Below, in pieces: positions 25,055-35,899 of a stretch of DNA of 64,000 nt. The notes under the pieces were generated by a model. The model was not told where the DNA came from, did no database searches, and worked only from the letters and a program-made list of their open reading frames with translations. This stretch comes from Ifrita kowaldi (lineage: Eukaryota; Chordata; Aves; Passeriformes; Cinclosomatidae), in contig VZRS01002789.1 of the NCBI GenBank assembly GCA_013398055.1, positions 751,978-815,977 on the forward strand, written 5' to 3'. The translations under genes and the position numbers were made by a program. The number at the start of each line of letters is the position of its first letter. The first letter of the stretch is position 1.

Positions 25055-26315
25055 TAAATAAGTTATAATATTGTAACAGAAGTCCATGTCCATATCCATG
25101 TGCCTTGTGCGTTAGATACACTGCCATGTCTCCAGAAATCTTCGACCGTTAAAATTTGTGCTTGATAAAAAGACAATTCCTTGACTCTAAAATATCATTA
25201 TTTGTCAATTATGAAGCTTCTTTACACGATCATGAGGGATATCTCATTTCCATCAACTCCAGAGAATTTTTGTCCCCCAGGCTTCTAAATTAAAAGAAAT
25301 ACAGAGCTCTTATATCTCCAAATGTGTACTCTGGCAGTATACAGGGTTGAGGATAAGAGGAGGCAGACAAGGGCTTTTCCTAGTCAAAGAAGTCTCCAGA
25401 AGGAGGAAGGACATGCACTTAACTCCAAACACTATCAACATCAGTTGTTCACACTTTTAGACACCTCTGATTCATTTGCAAGCTGCCACCCACATCCACA
25501 GCTGAGCTGTTTTCTGGAGCATGTGCTCTTCATGATGGTGATCTCCCATGTCACAGCTGAGTTAGTTCAGCTTTCCACTCCCAAAGCCCTACAGCCAAGA
25601 TGCATCTTGATTTAAAGCCTGGGAATCCCCGATGCTGCTCAGCCTTGCCCTGTGTACTTCACTGAGAGATAGGGAGTTTGTTTACTTCCTGCAGGCTGAT
25701 TAGGCTCTGTGTCGATTCAATGTCAAGCAGCTTATTCTCCTCACAAATTGCAATGCATAACCAAACTGTCCTGGACATAAACCGTCCATCAGCCCTGCTG
25801 GGATTTCACACAGGCACAACAGTTTTATTTGCATGTTTTTTTAAAGTCAGATCAAGTCCTTAGCCCAAGCAATAGGTTTTGAATCGTATTCTTGATAGTA
25901 ATAGGAGGTTTTGATATCCCTTCAGTGGACATATGCTTAGGCTGACAGATTGCTCTAATTTGGATCATATGAAAGTCCTTTATGTATTTGGAAATCTTAC
26001 AGAACTCCTTCCTTGCCAAGTCATTTTCAATAGACCTTTCACGATAAAGGAGCATGTTATAAAAATATTTCTATGCTCTCAATTCTGGACATGCTCAAAT
26101 GCTGGCACAAGAATGGTGGTGGCTCAGTAGCTGTATGAACCAGTTATTTATATGGAGAACAGGATCAATTATTTAAATCTTTTCAGGGGTATATGAAAAC
26201 TGTTACCATGAAAGCAAGGATCACCATTTAGATAGCTTTCCTGTAGGGAAAAAAAATAGTAATAGCAATAATAATGAAAGCAGTAAAGAGGTATGAGATA
26301 AAATTTTTAAGAAAA
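25055..26315. other. Spacer between two same-strand CR1 copies
   Basis: About 1.26 kb with no repeat or gene I can support. Open frames here are below 100 codons and lack motifs. Confidence 0.4.
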
Positions 26316-26317
26316 CT

Positions 26318-27062
26318 GTCTGCCATCCAGAGGGACACAGACAAGCTCAAGAACTTATAAGATCTTCATGGGATTCAACAAGGCCAAGTGCAAGGTCCTG
26401 CACCTGGGTGATGGCAACCCCCTGTACCAACACAGGCTGGGGGATGAACAGATCAGAGCAGCCCTGCCCAGAAGGACTTGGGGGTGCTGTGGATGAGAGG
26501 CTGGACATGACCCAGCCATGTGCGTTCACAGCCCGGAGAGCCAAACGTGTCCTGGGCTGCATCCAAAGCAGTGTGGGCAGCAGGGCAAGGGAAGGGGATT
26601 CTGCATCTCTGCTCTGCCCTTGTGAGACCCCACCTGCAGTGCTGCATCCACCTTTGGGGTCCCCAAAATAAGAGTGATATGGATCTGTCAGAAAGTGAGC
26701 AGAGGAGGCCACCCAGATGATCAGAGGGCTGGAGCACGTCTCCTATGAAGACAGGTTGATATGAGGCAAGGGGTAATAGTTTTTAAATGGTTTTTAAATG
26801 AATGGGATATCTTTTTCTTTTTAATGTTGGGGGTTTTTAATGGTTTTAAAAGAGGGTTGATTTAGATTAAATATAATATAAGAAATAAGTGTTTCGCAAT
26901 GAAGGTTAAAAAACACTGAAACAAGTTACCCACAGAAGTGGTAGATACCCTATGCCTGGAAATGTTCAAGGTCAGGTTGAATGGGATAGACCAAACTGAT
27001 CTAAAGGAAGGTGTCTCCTTCAATCCCAAACATTTTATGATTCTATGATCCTGTGATTCTAT
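26318..27062 (+). pseudogene. CR1 LINE fragment, second copy of the same subfamily
   Basis: Starts after the RT catalytic motif and ends at a CR1 tail (CATTTTATGATTCTATGATCC). From 26395 to 26640 it is nearly the same as 24325-24560 in the first copy, including GATGGCAAC, CAACACAGGCTGGGGG and GGAGAGCCAAACGTGTCCTG. From about 26770 it has accumulated TTTTTAAATGG-type insertions. In-frame translation gives the conserved ARRAKRVLGCIQSSVGSR segment, but stops and frameshifts prevent function. Confidence 0.93.
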
Positions 27063-28255
27063 ATTCTGTGTAATGAAGGCAAGAACTTTTTTTAGAAGGT
27101 CTCGTATATAATATGATGAAAATTAGAATGAAGAGAGAAAAACAGGTAAAAACTGAGAAGAGATTCCCATGCAGACAAATCACCCTACACTAACCGGCCA
27201 GAAACCAAAATGCCAAAAATAAAATAAAGTTATGGTAGCCAACATGCCCTAAGGCAGAAGAGTTAGAGACACATGGTATCTCTTACTAATCAAAATACAA
27301 ATGAAAAAAATGGGCAGACTTCACATTCAAAGTCTTGGTTAGTCACGGAACCAAAGAAGAATTTTTAAGAAAATAACATTTATTTTTCCTCAGCTCTGTC
27401 AGCTAGTCTGGTAAAATATATCCACTCTCCCTTAAAAGCTTGCACTTAAAAATAAAAACAGATGTGATTCTCAAACAAATTACATTTCTTTTATGTCCAT
27501 CCAAGATGCAGGTTTCGGGAATGTCTGAAACAGCAAAACATCTAAAAAACACCTTCCTGAAACTACAGAAAAAACCCTCAGATCTCTGCTAACCCACCCC
27601 TCCTTGTGCCACAGAATGGGGTTATTATGCATAAATCTATTCATGCAAAAGACTACCCCTTCTCCTATTACTCAGTAGACACAGTTTAACATTGGATACA
27701 AGATAGAAAGTACATAAAAAGGTAGTACTCCTGACTTATTCAAACCACCTGTCTAAGCATTTAAATGAATAAAAGGAGGAAGAGAATCAGAAAAAACATA
27801 AAAGGAAGAACATCCCATTACATCACCACATGATGTTGGACTCTAAAGGCAAGAGGATATTACAATTCACTTAATAAAACATCTGTAGTGTCACACTGAA
27901 GTAGCAAAAGGCAGACACCTATTTCAAGTGTGGATGCTTTTCTGCAATTATAAAAAGTACAGTCTGGTTTTGGCTTTAGTTTCCAGCTACATATAAGAAA
28001 ACAAACACCCACTTCCTTATGTATATTCCTGCCTTGTTCTCAAATATACAGACAAACACTGCAATCTCATGTCTCTTTTTTTTTCCTGACAGGACTGCTA
28101 ATTTGCAGTCTTTTTCTTTTTTTTTTCAGTTCTTTCTCATCACATAGTTCACTGTTTGTGTGTAAGATCTGTGTTCCTGCAAACTAGTATTTACCACTTA
28201 GTAAGACAGACAAATGTAATGCCTTTTCACATTTGTTCTCCTCTTGACTTTTTCC
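27063..28255. other. Unannotated stretch
   Basis: A-rich DNA, with two T-rich tracts ending in CAG near 28072-28129 that would look like splice acceptors on the plus strand. No gene or repeat is otherwise supported. Confidence 0.4.
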
Positions 28256-28479
28256 ACCAGGAACGGATACTTTCTAAGGTTCATTGCTACACTGCACATG
28301 GTCTTGGGTGCTTACATGCTTTATATAGAATTCCCAGGAAAACTAGCAGGAAGTACACATTCTCACAATATACGAAATTTTGGGTTTGCAACACAAGTTT
28401 CTTGTGGTGGCCGATGGGCCTGTGGTACAAGGGACAAAGACAGGTGCATGGTAAGACAGTCCCTAGTATCAGAGAATCC

Positions 28480-28882
28480 TCAGGTTAGGGTGAACGAAAA
28501 GGCTTCTCCCAGGATGCTCTGTCCTGTTATGTTAATCTACCCCAGTTCTGCTTCCCTCATTGGCCTGTGGTCCCTCCGCCCCTTTGTTACTTTATTTGTC
28601 CCATGCCATAGAAAGTTCTCCACTCCAGGTTCCCCCCATTGGCCCTTGCCACATTGCCACTCCCCCAGAGCTTCCCCGTTGGTTCCCATTCCCTAGTCTT
28701 GCCTTTGTACCGCCCTCATGCCCTCAGATCATTGCTCTCTGGTGCTCGCCTGGCTCCCGTACTTAAACCTGAGCTCTCCATTGTCTTTTGTCTTTGCCTC
28801 TTTAATGCGGCTGCAATAAACCTCTGTCCATACAACTCTGTACAGAGACCCTTCCTGCCTCTTTGCTGCCGACCCATATTAC
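28480..28882 (+). mobile_element. Probable solo retroviral-type LTR
   Basis: The stretch is C-rich with CCAAT-like ATTGG elements (ACCTCATTGGCC-like near 28556, CCCATTGGCCC near 28636, CCGTTGG near 28677). A TACTTAAACC TATA-like site lies near 28760, and an AATAAA poly(A) signal near 28815 is followed by a CTGTACAGAGACCC region. This order (promoter boxes, then poly(A) signal, then a short downstream region) is that of an endogenous retrovirus LTR. Exact edges and target-site duplications could not be fixed, and no gag/pol coding remnant was seen on either side, so it is most likely a solo LTR of undetermined class. Confidence 0.55.
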
Positions 28883-28885
28883 CAA

Positions 28886-28930
28886 AGCTATCTGCGCATG
28901 TGTGCATGCACGTGTGTGTGAGCGTGTGGC
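28886..28930 (+). repeat. Short TG-rich simple repeat
   Basis: An imperfect (TG)n/(GCATG)n stretch including GCATGTGTGCATGCACGTG and TGTGTGTGAGCGTGTGG, just downstream of the LTR. Confidence 0.8.
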
Positions 28931-30375
28931 TGATCCTGCTGAGTGGCCTTGCTAAAGAGGCGCTTTTGGGAAGATCACAGCACCTCGCGCTCCGGCACTG
29001 CAAAGCCAAAGCGCTGTGGGATAGCGATACTTTCTTCCCAAGGCTGATGAGCTAAGAATTAAAACCATAGAAATTTCCCGTTGCAACTTCATTTGTGTCC
29101 TGTTGAGTCAATTTTCTTAGAGATTGCTTGGAAAAATCTTGTCCATCTGTTACATTTTTATCCAGCATGGAAAGTGCTCAAGTATTGTTTTATATTTTCT
29201 TTAATAAAGCATAAAGTGTTAATTAAATTGTCTTCAAACAAGTCTTCAAACTGCAGTAGGACCACCTGGATAGTAATGAAGAACTGAAAAGTATCAGGGT
29301 CACTGCTTTATTTTCTGTTAGCATGTCTTGACAATCTTGGCTGATTTCGAGCTTTATATAGACTGGTTATGAAAAAGATGCAAAGCATGTGTGTACATGT
29401 ATATTTTTGTGTTTGTGTGCTTGTCTCTGTGTTTTTATTTACCGACTCAAATCAAAGGACGACAGTGCTGCAGCTTCCCGAACGAACTCTGAAGCTGAAG
29501 AGCCCTGCAAAGAGGTGCAAAGAGAAATGAAGCTGTGTGTTTGCAAGAGTATATACTGCAGCTGCAAGTTTGTCAACAACTGTATAAAAAATAAAACAAG
29601 CTGCCTTTGCACAGGCACATCTGTGATGGAGATTATAGGAAGAGTTTAAAGACAGAGGAAGATATAATAGCAAATGACAACTTGCTTTCCCATCTCAAAT
29701 AGATGATGCAGCCATTTAATTAGTTCCAAGTCTCTGCCAATTACATATTGTGGTGTATTCTGAACAGAGAAGAAATAGCATCATCCTGGAATAATCACAG
29801 CTGTGTGAAGCTTCAGGAGTGAAATCGCACAAAAAGGGATTTAGGAATATACAGTGAGTCCAAACACAGAACAGGGAACTCCAGAACACAGCTGGAGGGT
29901 TCCTGGCAGCAGAGGACATATCTGAAGTCATATTAGAAAAGCAATGTGAAGGAAGCTTTTCTAGGGATCCTGTGGAGATTCCTTGTGTCCACAAAGGATT
30001 TTAAAAAAGAAAAAAAAGTGCCCTGAAAGGACAAAATGTGTAGGCAAAGGAGACAGATTTCTTTTAAGCATTTAATTCTATCTGCCTCAGTCCAAGTATC
30101 CTCTACGTAAAGAGTTATGTCATGGTAGCTTGTTACTTTGTGTTCAAATAACACAAAAGCTTTAGAGATTAGCAATATTTGGTGCTTCTTGGCACACATT
30201 TCCTAGAAGTTAGAAGTCATTCCATCTCAAAGGCTTTAGGCAGCCCAACATCAAACACACCACGTCCCCTCCTTTCCATGAGCTGTTTAGAGAAGAGATT
30301 GGCTGGACCACACATTCAAAGAAATGCTTCTTTCTAAATGGATATTAAAAGAATTCACAGAGCATGAGATTTTGG
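28931..30375. other. Unannotated spacer downstream of a minus-strand gene end
   Basis: No repeat recognised. It contains short TG-rich patches near 29385-29430. If the minus-strand gene at 30.4-31.5 kb is real, this is its 3' flank. Confidence 0.4.
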
Positions 30376-30377
30376 GA

Positions 30378-30717
30378 CTTGCAGATGAGAACATTTATTC
30401 TGGGAAAACGTCTTAGGAGCTTATCCACTAGTGCAAAGACATATAAATGACCATTTCAGATAATACAGGCAGGGTTTGGTTAAAAATACTGACATGCCAC
30501 CTACAGTCTATTTAATGTAGACATCTACCTTAAGGTATCAGAAGTAATGTCCTTTAGAAGGCACCTCAGTTGACTAACTTGGGTTTAGACAGCTTCATTT
30601 GGCCAGGTGAATCTGACCTCGCCTAGCTTGCTCATGGGTACAAAAATTGCTGCTCCAGGCAAACAGAAAGTTGTTCACCAGAAAACTCGTTTGGGTTTTT
30701 TCTCCAGTGCCAAATAC
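30378..30717 (-). other. Candidate 3' UTR with poly(A) signal
   Basis: Directly follows (on the minus strand) the stop codon of the candidate terminal exon. A canonical AATAAA on the minus strand (TTTATT at 30394-30399) lies ~318 nt after the stop, a normal 3' UTR length. The cleavage site would be expected 15-25 nt further on, near 30370-30380. This supports the neighbouring exon being the last exon of a gene, but the signal by itself is common in AT-rich DNA. Confidence 0.4.
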
Positions 30718-30935
30718 TTAAATTGGTTTATTCGCTGAAGGCTGAATTGAAGAAACAGCAGATGATGGTGGTTTCTTCCTGATTTTGAGAAGTTCGGCTG
30801 TTTTAAAATGTGTGTTATAGTGAGAGCTGATAGAGGGGTTTTCATCAAAACCACTTTCCTCTGAAAATACAGTTGGCTTAAACCATTTTTTCTTCAGGTT
30901 TCTTGGTGCAAATAAAATCTCCATCAGGAGTGATT
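30718..30935 (-). CDS. Candidate terminal coding exon of an unidentified gene
   Basis: On the minus strand a strong splice acceptor (TTTTTTTTTTCCTTGTATTT, then TGTTATAG) opens a 71-residue frame that enters with two bases of a split codon and ends in TAA at 30718-30720. The peptide starts SLLMEILFAPRNLKKKWFKP and continues through EESGFDENPSISSHYNTHF to a basic, serine- and proline-rich tail ending SANKPI. It is mixed in composition, not low-complexity, and is followed by a plausible 3' UTR. The upstream candidate exon at 31426-31488 joins in matching phase. I do not recognise the protein; no catalytic or membrane motif is visible and the C-terminal half looks disordered. What is seen: splice sites, frame and poly(A) signal. 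What is inferred: that it is a transcribed gene. Confidence 0.5.
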
Positions 30936-31425
30936 CTATAACAAAATACAAGGAAAAAAAAAAGTAGCATCAATATTCCAAGTGACTGTAATTCAAAATA
31001 CAGAATAAAGATTTGTTCTATGCAGGAACTATACAGGCCACATGGATATCATTGGATACCATGACACCCTAATTCTTCTTTGGTAAGAAATTTCCAAATG
31101 TTTGTGGGTTTTTTTAAGCCTCAATAAAATAAAAATTTTAAAAAGGTGAAAGAAAAATTTGTTTCTTAGTTCTAAATATAACACAGAGAACATTGGCTGT
31201 GATAAAATTTAATGAACATCAATTAAATTTTGATTGAGGAGTACTTGCAATTAATTGTTTATAAACAATCCAAAAAGAAAAAAGTGTTTATCAAAAATAT
31301 TGAGAAAATTAATTTATTTAGAAGTTCAAATAAAATCACAGGCTGCTCATTAACAATTCATGAACATCAAAAAGACTGAATTAATTCTATGAAGGACTTG
31401 ATATTAGTTGTTATTATCGCCTTAC

Positions 31426-31488
31426 TTCCAACAGAATGCGATTGTTCTGGAACAATCCTGGTCAAGCAGTTCATTCTAACACCCTCAG
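31426..31488 (-). CDS. Candidate penultimate exon of the same minus-strand gene
   Basis: A 63-bp segment on the minus strand is flanked by an acceptor (TAGTTTTTGATTGCTTGCAG) and a good donor (GTTGGAA followed by GTAAGG). Of its three frames only one is open throughout: two bases, then 20 codons (EGVRMNCLTRIVPEQSHSVG), then one base. The single leftover base plus the two leading bases of the 30935 exon makes a lysine codon, so the phase matches exactly. The implied intron is 490 bp. A chance pairing cannot be excluded for such a short exon. Confidence 0.4.
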
Positions 31489-32068
31489 CTGCAAGCAATC
31501 AAAAACTAGTTTTGGACCCAACCCAAAATCCCAACCCAATATGATAACAAATGCTACTAATCCCTCTGACTCTACCCAGACTCTCAACATTTCAGAGAAT
31601 TCGGATGATCTATGAGAATGTTATTGCAAAATAAAATAAAATTAAATTAAAACCCGTGTTTCCTAGCCACATTCATTTATGCTCCAGCAGAATAATTAGT
31701 TATTTTATAATTCTTAAAAATTAATTCAACCCAATTTAGTCTCTCTTCTCTAGTAGTCAATAGGAGTTTACTGTGGCTTGTTACTAAAATTCTCTCTTGT
31801 ATGTTCTGTTGGTTTTTGGCTTTTTAGTAAAATCCACTTGATGTTGTAGGAGGAGTAGGACAATGTGAAGTGAAGCTTACAACAGTGAATGCGAAGAAGT
31901 TTGAATCCAGCATCATGTTTAGATATACACACACATTCTTTTAAGCACACACTTTAATCTAGACTTACGAAGATGCCTTGCTGTACTGCATTCTCTCAGA
32001 ACCTTGCAGAGGGATCATTTAAAGCTATCTAGAACTAAATATTGATTCACTGGGGGGAAGCCCCATCC
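31489..32068. other. AT-rich spacer, possible intron
   Basis: No repeat recognised. A strong donor-like site on the minus strand (CTTC followed by GTAAGTC, plus-strand 31965-31974) was noted but has no convincing exon attached. If the neighbouring exons are real, this is intronic. Confidence 0.35.
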
Positions 32069-32069
32069 T

Positions 32070-32212
32070 TTGAAGTGTTCAGATCCAGGATGGATGGGGC
32101 CCTGTGCAACATTATCTAGTGGGTGGCATCCCCTGCATGGCCGAGAGGTTGGAACCAGATGATCTTCAAGTACCCTCCCAAACCAAAGCATTCCATTTTT
32201 CTATGATTCTAG
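32070..32212 (+). mobile_element. CR1 LINE 3' tail
   Basis: The plus strand shows GTTCAGATCCAGGATGGATG, GGTTGGAACCAGATGATC, ACCCTCCCAAACCAAAG and TTTTCTATGATTCTAG. This is the last ~140 bp of CR1 with its 3' octamer-type end. Moderately diverged, non-coding, and opposite in orientation to the candidate gene around it. Confidence 0.9.
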
Positions 32213-35200
32213 GATCCAAGGGAACTCTGTTAACCACCATTTCAAACTCTTCTAAGATGGTCTTGGATCTGCAGTCTAGGACAAACACCCCGGGAAATCC
32301 TCTCTCCAAATTTCAGACGCTCCACAATACAGTTCTGTGCAGACTTGTGTCACATCCCTCACCCTGCCCACATATCCATTGACCAGGATCCTGGGATCCA
32401 GTGCTTGGGAGAAGGATCTCAGCCCCGTCACTGAATCTTCCCACATGTCTACTCCTGAGCTAAAGCCCAGCATTTCACATTGATTCCAAACAGAGCAACA
32501 ACTAATTATGAAATCTTTTCTTCTAGCCCGGTCTTTGTTTCAGAACCATTCATTTCTCCAGAATCTAAATTGACTGGTAGTTGTTCAGTTTGTTCTAACT
32601 TTGCACTAAGGGGCCTATTATTGCAAATTAGAGTTTTCAACCAAAACCCCATCCCTGCAACATTTATATTCAGCACCAGCATGTTTCTGATTTGATCACC
32701 CTGTCTTTTCCCCTTCCTTTCTCCCTTTTCTTTCCTGTAAACAATCCAGAGGTTCACACTAATTATAATGAAAACACATCTTTACAATGACCTTGCAGTG
32801 CCTCTGCAGAGGGGAGCTGTTAACAGCTACTACTTCTCCAGAGTTAGAAAGTAGAGAAGCTGCTTCTAATCCAGACTGCATTGTCACCACTCATCTGGTC
32901 CAGGGATGTACAACACTGGCTGGCTTCCCTTCCCAGGAGATCACATGTAACATCCAAACTCAATCCCTCTGACCTGAAGCAAGAATTATGACTAATCAGC
33001 TGCATTAAAGTGACAGAGAGGTTGTATCTCAACACAGTAATAGTTCCTGTTTACATGCACTGATAACCATTGCTATTTTTACTCCTTTTATTTGGGGAAA
33101 GACAGAAAACCAAACACAAAACTCCAAAAGCCCCCAAGCTTTTTGCAGAACTCAGTTTCACAAAAGTATAGGCCCCAAAAGTCAGCAAGTAAGCATAGAA
33201 GACCATTTGAATGGCTAGGAAAAATAATCAGACCTGCCAAGTTAAACAAAGAAAAAAGTAGGGTGGCTGTGTCCAACCGCACAAAACAGTCTTTTAAGAG
33301 ACAATCTCTGCGTGAAATAAAACATGAATAATTGAGTTACTCAGACCTTACTCTGGACAAGAGATTGAGGACTAAGACAAACAGATGGATCAGAAGTTTT
33401 CATCATGGTTGACCCTTGCCTGTTATATGGCATGGTAAGAAGATGACCCTGCCAATAGATTCCCTCCTATATCACTTGAAAAGCAGCTTGTTCATTCAGA
33501 ATATGAGAGCAGAGGTCACTCAATAGGATCTGACAAATCCTACATGCATTCCACTTCTACTGAATGTTTAGGATGACATGCCAAAATCACATGCATTAAA
33601 TCTGGGTGTCAGAGCAAAAGATAACATTTTTGCATGTGCTGTACACGCTTAATTTTCCTTGACTTTTTTGAAATGAAGAACAGTGAAAATCAGTTCATTT
33701 ATTACAGGTGTTAAATATTAATATGGGGCATTTAAAAGGCGCAGTCATTATTAAAAGAAGGAACTTTAATGTCTGTCAGACCCTCTGGCTAAAGAATCTC
33801 TAAAGTACCTAGCAAAGTCATAGAAAGTTACCAGTCTTCCAGCTGGCATTTATCATTCTCATTAGATGAGCCTCCCTGAAGCCAGATGGTCCTTTCCAGA
33901 ATGAAAAACACACAAGGAACAGTCAAAGTAAGTGACTGTACCCAGCAAACAACCAAGCTACATTTCACAGCTCATGTGTGTGCAAATTTCTTCTGTCAGC
34001 AAGAAAGATGGTTCTTCCTACAACCACGTGGGTTTTAAACTAAATAGAGCATCTTTGATCGTATTTCTCAGCAGTGAATGTGGTGCATTTCAACTGTACC
34101 TCCTGCAGAGACACACATAGACACAGAAGAGTCCAGAACTGGTTTTTAGTTAGCTGCCTCGAAAACAAAAAAAATCATGTCCCTGCTGTACCTCAGAGAA
34201 ACCAGTGATGAGCAATTCGCCACTGCAGAGAGCCACCAAGGTCAGTTCAGCAGGAGCCTGTTAACTGTAGAAGAGGTGGGAGATTGCATCAGCTCTTACA
34301 CCTGCCCTCCTCTAGTTTTTCATTAGAGGTCGACCATCCTGTGCTACTTAGTTTATAGGAAATGTTTTATATTTTATCTCACGGTCTCATTGCATCTATC
34401 TATTGATAATTGCAGAGAAACCTACAGTAGAAAAGACAAATCAAAGGGCTTCCAGACAGTAGTACAGGAACACAAACAGAAGACCTTATTCTCTCATGAA
34501 GACCCAAGTGGAAGCCACCATCCTGTGCTAAGCTTTCTAGTTCTCCATATGGAATTCCTTGATTTTTTAAATCTTTTACCTACTCCACTACTCCCTTCTT
34601 CATTTCAGTTTCCTTGAAGTCCTCTTTACACCATCTGAAGTTAAATGACATTTCCTCAAGGGAACAATGACATGAGAATCATATCTTCTAATTTATACAC
34701 AGACACTAGTAATGTCCCATAAGTGAGAAGCCCATTACTCTCCCCTCTCTTTCATGTTGGGGATGAAATATATGCTGAGGTGTAGCACTCTGGGGAGTGG
34801 GTCTTTTAAATATACAGAAAATAATAAATTTAGTTAGTTAAAGAAACAGGGTATAATAGCCATTTATGACATGAAATACTTTCTTTTCGTTGTTGTATAG
34901 TCAGGTATTTGCAGTTTTGGAAATGTCAGTGGTGCAATCCAAAGGTACAGCACTCATTATCTATGAGATGGAATTTAGCAATGCTGTATCAAAGAAATAT
35001 GAAATAAGAGCAAGAAAAAGGCCAACTTTGAAGACATAAAAAAAGCCCACTAAATGAAAGTGAAAAAAAAATCAATGCAGATTTTCTCAAGAAATTGAAA
35101 GTTATTGCTGAAATGTTGTTGCGCTGGAAAGGCCTCTTCACACCCATCTTCTCACTTTATCATTTAGCAAATGTAATAAATGTTGTCTATCCTACTCAGG

Positions 35201-35890
35201 GTACATAAAGGTCCATCCTCTTTTTCAGTGCATTTTTTTCTTGTTGATGCTGAGAATTTTCACAAGCAAAGAGCTAAGGACTTTCGACTGGGAGAGGTTT
35301 TGAAAAAGGAAAAATGCATGAGGAGCAAAAAGGTAAGTTCAGAGTAATGGGTTAGACATGCTTCATATCATTTCGTTAACCAACACTGAAAATTCAGAAA
35401 ACCAGAGGAATCAACAATAAAAAAACATCAAAATGTCAAGCAATATATAAATTTTCAGCTTTTTCGTTAAAGACCCTTAATTTTCCAAGAGTTCTAGGGG
35501 GAAAAGCATGACAAGAAGGATTGCCATGTAAAAAACAAAAGATTTATACATATATATAAACAGTAAAATCTGTGTGGGGAATATCTAAATGAACAGCAGA
35601 CATAACGTGACACTGGAGGAAAGGAGAATACTAAAGAAAAAACCAAAAAGGTTTGGGTTATTCCAAAAACAATAAAAAGGAGACTGATAGTAACAATAAC
35701 TGCCCTGCTGTTGTGAGTGACTCAAAGCCCCTGGCTGTTCTTATCCATCCCCTCAGACCTCCAGCAAGGACCTGATAGCCCCTATTAACTTTTCAGGAGA
35801 ATTTGGTTCTCATAAATAAAATACAAAAGAAAAGAGACTGCAGAAAAATTAGGCAATTGATTCAGAGGAAACAAATAAAAACATAGCCTA
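32213..35890. other. Unannotated stretch, possible intron of the minus-strand gene
   Basis: No confirmed feature. It contains a tentative minus-strand mini-exon at 33832-33875 (see findings), a perfect 14-bp palindrome AGCTGTTAACAGCT near 32815, and a basic 79-codon plus-strand frame at 33092-33331 with no known motif. AT-rich elsewhere. Confidence 0.35.
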
Positions 35891-35899
35891 AAAGGAGTA

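Noticed and set aside
31965..32005. Strong donor (GTAAGTC on the minus strand) with a 34-bp upstream open segment
   Set aside because: The acceptor is poor and an in-frame stop lies just upstream; kept only as a note beside the minus-strand gene candidate.
33092..33331. Basic 79-codon plus-strand frame
   Set aside because: Lysine- and arginine-rich because of A/G-rich DNA; weak acceptor, no poly(A) signal nearby, no family match.
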